DNA from: Lamellibrachia columna
Lineage: Eukaryota > Annelida > Polychaeta > Sabellida > Siboglinidae
Length of the DNA stretch: 64,000 bases
Reading direction: 5' to 3'
NCBI GenBank assembly: GCA_963662155.1
Contig: OY759265.1
Location: 7,430,838-7,494,837 of the forward strand
The position numbers and the translations under genes were made by a program. The notes under the pieces are model-generated. The model was not told the DNA's origin, searched no databases, and saw only the letters and a list, made by a program, of their open reading frames with translations. Shown here piece by piece: positions 55,801 to 64,000 of the stretch; the stretch's first letter is position 1; each line of letters starts with the position of its first letter.

Positions 55801-58800
55801 AGTCAGTTTAATAAGTCAGAACACTTTTATTTGTTCGTCAAATTTTGACTAGGTTCTGTAAAAAATAATTTAATAGTTTGTCCAACGATTTCATAAAACT
55901 AAATAACTCAATTGCACAACTGAGCTGACACATCGTAGCGGAGAGTAGATGGACTTGGTTTGTTTGCGAAATTATTTTCTCCAAAAATTCAATTGAGGAA
56001 GGACCTTTGACCTGACCAAGTTTCTGAGTATGGTCTTTCATGCTTGGTTCAATTGTACTGACCTGTTTCTATTAGGAACTGGTTTGTGACTCCAGGATGG
56101 TCTACGTCATGAACGGCACATGCAAAAATAGCAGCCAGTACCTCCAAGTCCGTGAACATGTTCTGAACAAACAAACAAACAAGCATATATCTAAAATGAA
56201 ATTACACCAAGCTGGGCAACTCATGTAGGTCTCTCAAAAATGAATTATATATTATTTATTAATATTTGCGACAAATTTGCTGAGTATAATAATTATGACA
56301 AAATGTGTTTAACAATGTACCTGCTAACCCTATCAAATAATGTTAAAGTTGCCTTCTTAATTAATTTAGCCCATTGCGAATCGGAATTGTTGATGTTCAA
56401 ATCTGCGGTATGTGAATAATTTAAGTAATTTGTGTAGATAGCTCAATAAAATAGTGCATACTTTTGCAAAAGAGAATTTAGCTTCAATCCTACATATTTG
56501 CAACACAAGCTACTTCAGCACTTTTACACTGTTTTTTGGTCAGACCAAAACTAATTTAATAGCTCGTCTGATGATTTCATAAAAAATAAATAGCAAATTT
56601 GCATAAATGAGCTAGTATGTCATAGTGGATATTAGATAGGTTAGATTTATGAGCATGAAGTGAGAAAAGCAAACAATTTAATCAAGGGTGCAACTTTAAA
56701 CTTTGTTAATGATGTCTTAACAGATCCATGACAGGTTACGCTGACCAACGACCTGAGACACTGTATGAGGCATGTAATGTCTTACTTTCAAGGCTGTCAC
56801 AGAGATGAGGACGTGCGTGGACTGTGTGACATCTGCCGCATGGTACACGTTGTGGTAGGGGATCTTGTTGTAATGATCCTCCAGATGCCTCAAGTACGTC
56901 ACTAACGTCTTTGGAGGAATCTTAAACTGCTGGATCAAGCCTCGTTCCTGAAATCACAGAACACGGGGAAGTCAGAAATGATTCAAAGCAGATCATCATT
57001 ATATATATATATATATATATGCCTATGTATTCTGTTGAAATCTGATGGTGAAGAATCACGTCTTGTTGTAATTGTGAGGCATAGTACCACAGTGATAAAG
57101 TGCCACACGCTCAACCGAGAGGATCAAGGTTTGTATCCCCTTGCTGCCATCTCATGTTCTATGCAGTCCAACAGAGGCATAAGTTAACACCTACATGGCC
57201 ACACACCCACATGGCCATGCACCTACATGGCCACGCACCTACAAGGTCACGCACCCACATTGCCATGCACCTACATGGCCACGCACCCACATGGCCATGC
57301 ACCTACACGGTCACACACCCACATGGCAACGCACCTACATGGCCACACACCTACATGGCCATGCATCTACATCGCCACGCACCCACATGGCCACGCACCT
57401 ACATGGCCACACACCTACATGGTCACGCACCTACATGGCCACACACCTACATGACCATGCACCTACATGGCCACGCACCTACATGGCCACACACTTACAT
57501 GGCCACGCACTTACATGGCCATGCACTTACATGGCCACGCACCTACATGGCCACGCACTTACATGGCCATGCACCTATATGACCACACACTTACATGGCC
57601 ACGCACCTACATGGCCACGCACCTACATCGCCAGACAGAGGTGGAATTATGTAAAAGAATTGAAACTGCAGTATGCCTGAATGTTTCGCCAAAAAATTTA
57701 ACTTGTGTTCACATTTCAAATTTCTAAATATAGTGAAACAACCTTTTATGTTGATACCGCTAAGGAGCGATTTTTATGATGGATTCTTAATAAAATACAC
57801 TTTTCTGTTTAGACCATAAGTTATTGGGCTCAATCAAACTTCAAGTTTGAAATTGTGCTTGCTCTTAAGAATCATGGTAAATTGGTACCTGGTTTAATGA
57901 ACTGGAATTATAACGGTGTTACATCTGCCTGTAGAAGAATGAAAGCATACCTGTAGTATCGTATAGGTGACAGCGGTCAGGGGTCGGTCGTTTGTCAGCT
58001 CTCCAATCTTGAAGATGTCTACTCCCCATTTATCCACATTGTTCATATACTGAAACAGAAATGATACACTACAGTCCCATGACATGACATGGTAGTTATC
58101 CACATTATCCATATACTGAAACAGAAATGATATGCTGCAGACCCATGACATGACATGACATGACATGACATGACTGATCCTGTGAATTGTGTTAAATGTA
58201 TCATCATTATCGTTTGTGTCAACAATATCAGCAGTAGCATGTATTATGACCAACTAAATCAGTCAATTTGTTGTAGTGTTTAAAAAAATTAAACATCTTC
58301 AAATAATTATAATTGTATAAGTATAAGTGTATATACCAGATACTAGTAATTAAAAAAGAAGATGCAAAAATTATTACAAAGACCATTTAAATGTATCCAA
58401 ATATACATAGACAATAAGTTATTTGACAGAAACTATCAAAAGTTTTATTTAGCTATTTCATTGTAATTATGCAACATGTTTATATAATCTGCAACATGGA
58501 ATATGGTAGTGCATAAGGGTGGCTTCTACTGTAGACTGAAATGTCTTAATTTACTCATTTCAGTACAACATAAAATTTATGTCAATTCAGAAATAACTTA
58601 TTATAATAAAACATATTATAAAAGCCTCAGCTATATATGGTTCCCTTGTGACAAGATCACTTACTTTGGTAAGCTTGTCAATGTTTGTTGCCTCAACGCC
58701 ATATTTGGGCAGTGTCCCCGATGACAAACTGTCCCCTCGCTTCAGCCGGTGGACCCCGCTGATCTGTGACATCAGTGCCTTCTGTTCGTTGAGTTTCTTC

Positions 58801-61800
58801 AGGGGTCTGCCACTGTAATCCTTACCCCCACCCCCTACTCCACCCCCTACTCCACCCCCTACCCTTCCACCTCCACTGCTTGAAGGCTCATGTTCATCAA
58901 CCTTAACGCCTGACAACTCAAAGTTGTCATGTTGGTCTGGAACAAATATTGCATAAACGTAGTGACATCAGATGGAACATTTATTAGGTTGACATAGAAG
59001 AACTTTAAGATGCAATGTCTGCCACCAGGGAGCTACTAAACAACATCGATCGCCGCCCGCTGCACCAAGTCCATGAACGCTGTCGAAGCCCCATGTCCTT
59101 GCAGCACTGTCTTATATGCCAATATGCATGCAGTTTATAGAACTTATTAAACTTATTATACCAGCATCTACATATACTATTTTTAAATGTCACACCCTGT
59201 TGGTTCTTGAACTGAATAAAACACATGTACGTAAACCGTTATGGAATAAATCTACTACGATGATGATGTACTGGACCAATATGCCTAAGAATCAAAAATA
59301 GTAACCTGGATCTGAGCAGCCAAAAACGTATATGATTTGACAAACGTAGTATGTAAGCTGATAAAACACAGAAAACCTCAATATGTAGAATTAATAACTG
59401 TTTCACTTCGTCTTTCAACCGATCTCGACCGAAGCATAAATTTGTTACGCACCACTTAACATCAATTCATTATTTCATATGCGGATGACGAATTTGTATT
59501 TTCGTGCATCGGTAGAGCCTTGGGTTACGAATTTGGCATGTTGGTTTCGTGTCACGAAAATTATAAAATTTACAATGTAATCGAAGCATGTCATTTCACC
59601 CAAGCGTTATGTTGGTATTGCATGCTAAATGCATTTAATTACCTAATTCTTACACGAGGTGTATTTGTGAATCTCGATTGCAATTTACAAACCGTCGAAG
59701 TGAAGCCAGCGACACGACAGCGATTTATGTCGGCGACCGCGCAAAACAAACAACACGTTGATACTCGTTCATTGACATTGTTTGCCTAATGTTTCTTGAG
59801 AATTGTCAAAGCAATTCTAAGTAGGTTTAAGCAGGCCCATTTGGCATTTTCCCCTGGTGGCAGAAAATCGGGGTCCACGACCGATCGCGTTATATCCGAA
59901 TCCGAGTAATAACGGGGCATGTAATAATGAGGTGTGATTGTATTTATTTAACAGCAAATGCTTAGGACAACAATAATTGCTGGAAATATCCTAAGTCATG
60001 AAACATGGTAAATAAAAATAATTAATTAAAAATAACCTGATGCTTCCTGGACAGAATGATGTGATACATAAAAACTTTGTTCTTTCTAATAGCTCTAGTC
60101 TCTATTGACAATTTGACACCATCATTACCATTATATCCCAACATGTAAGAAGAAAGTAAATTTTTCCCAGTCTTGTGGACATGCTGTATATGTGAAGGAC
60201 AGCTTTTAGGGAATTCTTTTATCAAAACAATCACCTAGGAATGTGCTGCAGATATATTCAGATATCTGGTTTCCAGATTTGCTTGATTCTGCAAAATGGC
60301 TTAGTTCCCGATTCAACATCCGCTTGAACTGAAACACAAGTGGACCAAATTGCAAAAATTTGCTCAGCCAGACAGAGCCGTTAACATGTATATACTAAAT
60401 TGCTACATTAAAGTATATTAGGTAAACATTAAGACAAATCTTGGAATTCTGACAAAAGTGAGCATCAAATTTTCAGCATTGTTTGCAGGTAGACGGCAGC
60501 CATTAAAGAGGTCTAGCAATGGTGGTCACACAAAAATGACTCAAACATCATGTAAGCTGTCTCAAAGCAGGAACAGTTAAGTTGAATACGGCAACATGTA
60601 TCTTAGCGAACAACATCATACACATTTCTGATGGAAAATACATCACAAATACTACTATCATTTTATGGCATTATTCATAATGCTTACGGTCAATATATTG
60701 GTGGAAAATTAGAATTTTCAGGTTTGTCTTTTTATGAAAAAACAACGTCATTCATGTTCACAAATTTCACACAAGAAGTTTAATAATATGTAAAAGAAAA
60801 GAAAACCGCAGGACCTATTTTCCAAGGGGCCCTGAAAAAACTCCGATGGTCAACATAACTGTGGTCTAACCCCACCAGTAAGTTCTGAGCACCGTAACAC
60901 ACACCTTGCTTGAGGCCATGTCGCTGACAGACTGATGTGTCTGAAGTGTCTCCAGTTGCTCCAGGCACCACTCTATCTCCTCCAGCGTGTCCACAGACAT
61001 CTTCTGCTTCTGCTCATCTGGCAACGCGCAATGTATCTTTATTTAAGTATTGCTACAGTACACTTTATTTTATTTAAGTATTTCTACATTACACTTTTGG
61101 GTCAAGTCTTCGATGCTAATGTGGGATAGTTTGTAACAAAATAAACATTCCTCAATACTGCTGATATAGGGTGATTCCATACAGTTTGGAGCTTGTTATT
61201 TTAGTGGGTGCTTACAACAATTTACTAAATGGCAGGGCCATGAATGACGCAGCTTGGTATTCATTGGCTGTGATATAACTTTATTAACAATAAATCAATG
61301 TTATCTGCGAGGTGGCAGCACTCGTGCATTTCCATGAACAGTCCACAGGGGTCACCACTATACATCAGGTTACTGGCTGAAAGCTGATAAATCATATTGA
61401 TATTGTTGTTTATCAAATTTTAAACTTACCACAATTCACAAGTTTAATCCTACACTGAACATGCTGCCATTTTCAATATTGCAAATATGAACATTATCAT
61501 CCTGATTGCAAAAAATGTATTCTTACCGGTAAATTTGGACAGACTAGGGGTTGCCTGGTTTGTGTCGTGTTGGCCATCTTTACTTCTGTAACACAACAGG
61601 GAAGCCATAAAAAAAACACAACTGTATATTTTGCTACTGTTGCTTTGCATGCTAACAAGAAGAATTAGCCAAAGACTATTATAAACCATAATCAAAATTT
61701 TATAAAAACTAGTTTTTAGAGGCAATCATCCCAAATTCCATTAAGCTACCTAAATGTCTTAGCTACATCTGGCATAACGGTTATCAAAATCTGTGATAGA

Positions 61801-62126
61801 TCACATACTAAGTTACTGTATTTCAATGCATACAATGTAAATTAAACATTCTTCATAATTCTAAAACTAGGTGTGTTATCTTCTCCAATAAAACGACTGA
61901 ATACATTCACCAAAAGAACTGAATATCAATTAATATAAATAAAAGAAATATGTTCTGTTATAGAAACATTAGTTATAGAGGAGTGAGATTAAATAAATAT
62001 GTAGATATAAGTCACCTTGAGGACGATGAAGCAGGTATGTTCGTCAATAACATGTAGTTGTTTCTGACACTCCTTAGACTGGCGAGAATCTGAGCGAATG
62101 GAGTAACAATCAGGTCCTCCACATGT
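46593..62126 (-). CDS. PDE4: cAMP-specific phosphodiesterase 4, 12 exons (5' partial)
   Basis: Hydrolyses cAMP to 5'-AMP. Twelve minus-strand exons join in phase: 62016-62126, 61527-61585, 60905-61017, 60235-60328, 58665-58936, 57951-58049, 56786-56947, 56063-56162, 51311-51465, 49671-49793, 47922-48104, 46593-46847, giving about 575 codons including stop. Order of parts: UCR1 ([20 protein letters not shown]), UCR2 ([36 protein letters not shown]), a Gly-rich linker, and the catalytic domain. The domain has [10 protein letters not shown], the signature [13 protein letters not shown], the metal Asp in HCADLS and the purine-clamp Gln in [18 protein letters not shown] features are kept (VETKKV..LLLL docking site, PISP site; FQY replaces FQF). 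The first exon starts mid-codon, so N-terminal isoform exons lie upstream. The copy appears intact and functional. Confidence 0.96.
47044..47575. repeat. 29-bp minisatellite, about 18 copies
   Basis: Unit CATAATGTTTACATTGCATG plus TGGAGAGAA. Left units carry TGTGGAGAG and right ones TGCAGAGAG with ATCATGTT variants. It lies in the last PDE4 intron; one diverged unit sits beyond the gene end at 46428. Confidence 0.96.
47922..48104 (-). CDS. PDE4: PDE4 exon (metal Asp; GC donor)
   Basis: Acceptor TTGCAG. Encodes [20 protein letters not shown] through [15 protein letters not shown]. The Asp of HCADLS is the fourth metal ligand and the terminal Gln is the purine-binding residue. The donor reads CAG|GCAAGT, so the following intron is GC-AG. 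Confidence 0.95.
48105..49670. other. PDE4 intron with 16-bp array
   Basis: AT-rich intron. The only structure found is the 16-bp repeat at 48905-49060. Confidence 0.6.
48905..49062. repeat. 16-bp tandem repeat, about 10 copies
   Basis: ACACCATTAGTACGTG units with changes at the CG dinucleotides (ACGTG, ATGTG, ACGCG, ACACG), as expected from CpG decay. Confidence 0.93.
49671..49793 (-). CDS. PDE4: PDE4 exon (ERK docking site)
   Basis: Acceptor TTGTAG, donor GTGGGC, 41 codons exactly. [20 protein letters not shown] then [20 protein letters not shown]; VxxKK followed by LLLL matches the PDE4 kinase-interaction motif. Confidence 0.95.
50020..50208 (-). repeat. tRNA-derived SINE, copy 2
   Basis: The minus strand reads GTGGTCTAATGGTTAGAGCA (A box) and GGTTAGATTCC (B box), then a body with GTGTCTTTAGGAAGAGACAT and GCCGTTGGTCC, parallel to the copy at 21.1 kb. 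It sits in a PDE4 intron in gene sense. Confidence 0.78.
50470..51265 (+). repeat. Dispersed repeat, copy B (pairs with 16955-17570)
   Basis: Homologous along its length to the inverted copy near 17 kb; starts with GTGCCAAATAAATGTATAGG and ends with CAAATAAATACGCATATAGG. Copy B has about 180 bp more in total than copy A (for example around 50545-50700). Confidence 0.8.
51311..51465 (-). CDS. PDE4: PDE4 exon (catalytic mid-part)
   Basis: Acceptor GGACAG, donor GTATGT. Completes a split Gly, then [40 protein letters not shown], matching the PDE4 ALMYNDxSVLExHHLAVxFK block. Confidence 0.95.
51600..52059. other. PDE4 intron, TA/TG microsatellite
   Basis: AT-rich intron DNA with a (TA)/(TG) microsatellite at 51800-51865; nothing else recognised. 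Confidence 0.5.
52060..55735 (+). mobile_element. 3.7 kb transposon with about 320-bp inverted ends
   Basis: The left end (52060-52380) and the reverse complement of the right end (about 55400-55735) align over their length. Shared strings include TCAATAATCCG, GGCACCCTTGAGCATTTTTG, TATAAACCCATTAATATGCA, ACTTTCCTGAATATCT and TTGTAAACATCCAAACAA. Between them the plus strand holds a broken large gene. It is inserted in the PDE4 intron between the HDxxHP exon and the next one, antisense to the gene. The outermost bases and TSD are not resolved, and no standard DDE transposase was recognised. Confidence 0.85.
52490..55331 (+). pseudogene. Element-borne large uncharacterised protein, broken
   Basis: Read across frames the plus strand gives, in order: [48 protein letters not shown] text; [80 protein letters not shown] with [67 protein letters not shown]; and [20 protein letters not shown]. 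This combination recurs, from memory, in many-copy predicted proteins of cnidarians, molluscs and fish with no assigned function. The conserved acids in EAD and CDDTYVF recall PIN/FEN-type nuclease sites, but that is only a guess. Several frameshifts and stops inactivate this copy. Confidence 0.65.
55745..56000. repeat. Dispersed repeat next to PDE4 exon 8, copy 1
   Basis: GTTGATGTTCAAACC, then AATTTAATAGTTTGTCCAAC and GATTTCATAAAACTAAATA. The same series recurs at 56386-56690 in the same orientation, and a related string (TATTTAATAGGTTGTCCGAT) occurs at 7625. Confidence 0.7.
56063..56162 (-). CDS. PDE4: PDE4 exon (HD signature)
   Basis: Acceptor GTTCAG, donor [26 protein letters not shown] then [13 protein letters not shown], with the PDE signature HDxxHxGxxN and two metal ligands (His, Asp). 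Ends one base into a Gly codon. Confidence 0.96.
56386..56690. repeat. Dispersed repeat next to PDE4 exon 8, copy 2
   Basis: Direct repeat of 55745-56000 with insertions: GTTGATGTTCAAATC, AATTTAATAGCTCGTCTGAT, GATTTCATAAAAAATAAATA, GAGCTAGTATGTCATAGTGG. Confidence 0.7.
56786..56947 (-). CDS. PDE4: PDE4 exon (catalytic His)
   Basis: Acceptor TTTCAG, donor GTAAGA, 54 codons in phase 0. [20 protein letters not shown], then [20 protein letters not shown] and TQSTHVL. YHN carries the proton-donor His and VYH a metal ligand. The exon is one residue shorter than the mammalian one at NKIPYHN. Confidence 0.96.
57077..57160 (+). repeat. Possible tRNA-related SINE head
   Basis: TAGTACCACAGTGATAAAG and, 30 nt later, AAGGTTTGTATCCC look like degenerate A and B boxes. 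It lies just before the 16-bp array. Confidence 0.4.
57187..57635. repeat. 16-bp minisatellite, about 28 copies
   Basis: Unit ACCTACATGGCCACGC with ACAC/ATGC endings and CCCACATGG/CTTACATGG variants. It yields spurious His-Gly-His-Ala-Pro-Thr-Trp repeat frames. Located in the PDE4 intron between exons 57951-58049 and 56786-56947. Confidence 0.97.
57951..58049 (-). CDS. PDE4: PDE4 exon (start of catalytic domain)
   Basis: Acceptor TTTCAG, donor GTATGC, exactly 33 codons: [20 protein letters not shown] then [13 protein letters not shown], matching PDE4 VNKWGLxxFxIxELxxNRPL. Confidence 0.95.
58031..58175. repeat. 66-bp duplication copying an exon start, plus (CATGA)n
   Basis: TATCCACATTGTTCATATAC at 58031 (exon start and acceptor on the minus strand) is followed by a second copy at 58097 reading TATCCACATTATCCATATAC. 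Both are followed by TGAAACAGAAATGATA and CCCATGACATGACAT. A (TGACA)n run follows the second copy. Confidence 0.9.
58665..58936 (-). CDS. PDE4: PDE4 exon (linker, Gly-rich insert)
   Basis: Acceptor TTCCAG, donor GTAAGT. After [20 protein letters not shown] comes a Gly-rich run with VGGG repeats, then [40 protein letters not shown]. [12 protein letters not shown] and LPKYGV are conserved in PDE4 (MSQISGVKKL, IPRFGV). The Gly run is coded by a short internal repeat CCACCCCCTACT. Confidence 0.94.
58950..60234. other. PDE4 intron, nothing firmly recognised
   Basis: AT-rich with a GC-richer patch at 59015-59100. A plus-strand frame there ([20 protein letters not shown]) may be a remnant of a mobile element, but no family can be named. 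Confidence 0.4.
60235..60328 (-). CDS. PDE4: PDE4 exon (UCR2 end)
   Basis: Acceptor TTTCAG, donor [26 protein letters not shown] then [11 protein letters not shown], the second half of UCR2, which folds over the active site in PDE4 dimers. Ends one base into the next codon. Confidence 0.95.
60905..61017 (-). CDS. PDE4: PDE4 exon (UCR2 start)
   Basis: Acceptor TGCCAG, donor [26 protein letters not shown] then [18 protein letters not shown], matching PDE4 ETLEELDWCLDQLETLQTxxSVSxMASNK. Confidence 0.95.
61527..61585 (-). CDS. PDE4: PDE4 exon (UCR1-UCR2 linker)
   Basis: Acceptor TTACAG, donor GTAAGA. Only 59 nt; it completes Arg and then reads [19 protein letters not shown]. Phase agrees with both neighbours. 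The position is right for the variable region between UCR1 and UCR2, though sequence conservation is low there. Confidence 0.82.
62016..62126 (-). CDS. PDE4: PDE4 exon (UCR1)
   Basis: Acceptor CTGCAG, donor GTGACT, 111 nt. [20 protein letters not shown] then [16 protein letters not shown] is a clear UCR1 core. The frame with this sequence lacks a local ATG, and the exon starts one base after a codon boundary, so upstream exons (with the PKA site seen in long forms) are needed. Confidence 0.95.
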
Positions 62127-63539
62127 CTGCAATGAAACAAACACAGAATAAAACAAGGCAGGATACATGGAGAGAATCCCAACAAAAAGCAAAGAAAAAA
62201 GAAATATTTTCATGTGACCTAAACAAAATTAAAAATCATGAAGTTTTGGAGGTGAGAGAATATGAATTGACAGAATATGCATCACAAGTGATAGATATGC
62301 TCTCTTTATGAATTTTACATGTACATAAATAAAATGTTTGTACTTTGTATACATAACAAAATATATATATAACTATTCATTAATATATTTTGTGTAGCTT
62401 TATACAGTGTAAAAACAAAATAAAATTATTAAATAACATACTTTGTGTGAAATGTGTTGCATATAATATGAAATACACAAAGGTACACACGTATTCTATC
62501 ATCCAAATAAATTTATGAGGCAAAACTATTTGTATCTCAAATAAATAACATACAACAGTTTTGCTGTCTGCAATACAAGAACTGAAAAAAACGGATTTAG
62601 GACAGAAACTGCTATTGCTACGTCCTCTAAGGTTAAACTATCTATAATGTACACAGCTTAGAAGTGATGTTCACGCCTGATACAATCATTCAGCAGTTTA
62701 GCAGAATGTCAACACAATTAACTGAGATACATTGAAACGTAAGCTACAGTGATATGTAAGCTACAGTGACTCGCTAACATTGATAACTGACCTCGTTTCA
62801 CGCAGGTCCAGTTTCTTTAAATGACCATCTATTCAATGCCTTTAATGTAGAATTCTAACAACAATGGCGGCAGCCTTAATGTTGATAGCAGACCCACCCA
62901 GCCAAATTTAATACCATCGGCTTTACCTTCAAAGGCAATGCCACGGCTGATTAATTCAGGCTTAACTGGATTCATAAGGTTGTTTTGTGCTCACGTTCCT
63001 GGAAACAGCACACGAACGCCGCCCTTGAAAGATCGTGCATTTTGAAATAAGATTATTCTAGAAATGGAATGCTTTTGTATTGGTTTATGGCCTCTTATAT
63101 GTGGTTCTGTGTCGTGCACATTTCTATCGACTGAAAGTGTTTAGTTCTGCAGTGTTGGCAGAGTTTTAGCAACAGTTGTGCCTTGCCTTATGTAAGCCGT
63201 CCTTGACGACATTAAGGGCATGACTGTCACAGCAATGTTGGCATGGCAACAGAAGGAATGTCACATGCAGTATTTTTCTGGGAACTGTTCAGATGGAATG
63301 AAATAAAGGTATTTACCACAGAAAAATTGCAGACAGAATTGATGTTTTTTTTTGAGTAATAAAACAGAATACATGTGAAGCTAATCTGACATGAATTGTT
63401 GAGCAAGAATAGTGAAGGTTTGGAGTCTGTGCCAGGCCAGAGCTGTGCAGTTTCATAAGACATGCATTGAGCAATGGACCAAAAGACAGAATTTAGATAA
63501 CATGACTGACAGATGGATAGATAGACTGATATAATGAAA
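62127..63539. other. PDE4 upstream intron DNA, nothing recognised
   Basis: No further PDE4 exon could be identified. GC rises slightly at 62860-63030 (GGCGGCAGCC), without a clear promoter. Confidence 0.4.
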
Positions 63540-63890
63540 GATATACATACTGACTGCCTGATGAATGGACAGGCAGGCAGGCAGGCAAACATACAGACAG
63601 ACAGACAGACTGGTCTACAGACAGACTGACACATAGAAAGATAGATTAAATGATGTACAGATAGGCAGACTGGCTGGTTGATATATGGACAAATTTAAAG
63701 ATTGATGGATGGACAGATTGACAGGCCGATAAATGAACAGATTGACAGGCTGACAACTGGAGAAATTGACTTACTAATGAACAGACTAGACTGGCTGATT
63801 AATTGTTCGACGGACGGATGGACGGACGGACAGACAGAAGGACGGACAAACAGCCAGACTGGCAGATGGACAGACAAGTCCATGACGACA
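63540..63890. repeat. Imperfect (GACA/GACT/GATG)n tract
   Basis: Plus strand dominated by GACAGACAGACT, GGACGGACGGAC and related tetramers. Gives spurious Ser/Val/Cys/Pro-rich frames on the minus strand. Confidence 0.9.
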
Positions 63891-64000
63891 TCCACCCCAC
63901 CTATAGCCTGCCCAAGTAGCACTGAATAGAGCACTTAGAGAGACAGACGTGGCTTTCTCAGAGACATCTCTTGGCCCCACCTACGACGTCAATGTCCAAC

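Noticed and set aside
57100..57680. His/Ala/Pro/Thr/Trp repeat frames of about 160 codons
   Set aside because: Generated by the 16-bp array in a PDE4 intron; three overlapping frames, no conservation signal.
63227..63934. Cys/Val/Ser/Pro-rich minus-strand frames resembling secreted repeat proteins
   Set aside because: They translate imperfect GACA-type microsatellite DNA.
63930..64000. Upstream PDE4 exon on the minus strand at the window edge
   Set aside because: Short frames near the edge do not show the expected Ser-rich, PKA-site-containing sequence that precedes UCR1.

Overview
The window looks like AT-rich genomic DNA from an invertebrate animal, most likely a lophotrochozoan such as a mollusc; the exact taxon cannot be fixed from sequence alone. 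Coding DNA is sparse and is split into short exons with GT-AG (one GC-AG) introns. Introns and intergenic DNA are full of minisatellites, SINE-like copies, LINE, Penelope, hAT, Harbinger, Tigger and Mutator-like remnants. There is no operon structure, CRISPR array or prokaryotic gene.

Three host genes can be supported, all on the minus strand. (1) About 7.8-25.5 kb: a gene whose four recognised exons join in phase and encode a Neuralized homology repeat (NHR) followed by a Roc/Ras-like GTPase P-loop region. Both ends of this gene are missing. (2) 31.1-37.3 kb: a complete two-exon GADD45GIP1/CRIF1 (mitochondrial ribosomal protein mL64). Its 5.3 kb intron is mostly nested transposons. (3) 46.6-62.1 kb: twelve exons of a cAMP-specific phosphodiesterase 4 (PDE4), from UCR1 through UCR2 and the whole catalytic domain to the stop codon. 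Its isoform-specific 5' exons were not found and probably lie beyond the right edge.

Region by region: 1-7.6 kb has no recognised gene and holds a 59-bp satellite (about 32 copies), an 82-bp tandem repeat built on a long palindrome, and a 15-bp array. 7.8-25.5 kb is the NHR-Roc gene; its introns hold a Tigger fragment, a decayed APE-type LINE, a GA-rich minisatellite, a CR1/Jockey-like LINE split by a 1,425-bp Harbinger-like insertion with TTA target duplications, and a 34-bp satellite of about 58 copies. 26-31 kb is intergenic; it holds a decayed transposon with a recurring dyad motif and a CpG-richer stretch near 30.2 kb. The GADD45GIP1 intron holds a three-level nest (hAT containing hAT containing LINE) and a separate element with 9-bp target duplications. 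37.3-46.5 kb is intergenic with a Penelope fragment, a palindrome-rich MITE and 33-, 55- and 25-bp arrays. The PDE4 introns hold 29-, 16- and 16-bp arrays, a SINE, a dispersed repeat also present near 17 kb, and a 3.7 kb element with roughly 320-bp terminal inverted repeats (TIRs) that carries a broken copy of a large uncharacterised protein family.

The best candidates for something little described are the 3.7 kb element in the PDE4 intron, the NHR-Roc domain combination, and the transposon ends marked by repeated subterminal motifs.
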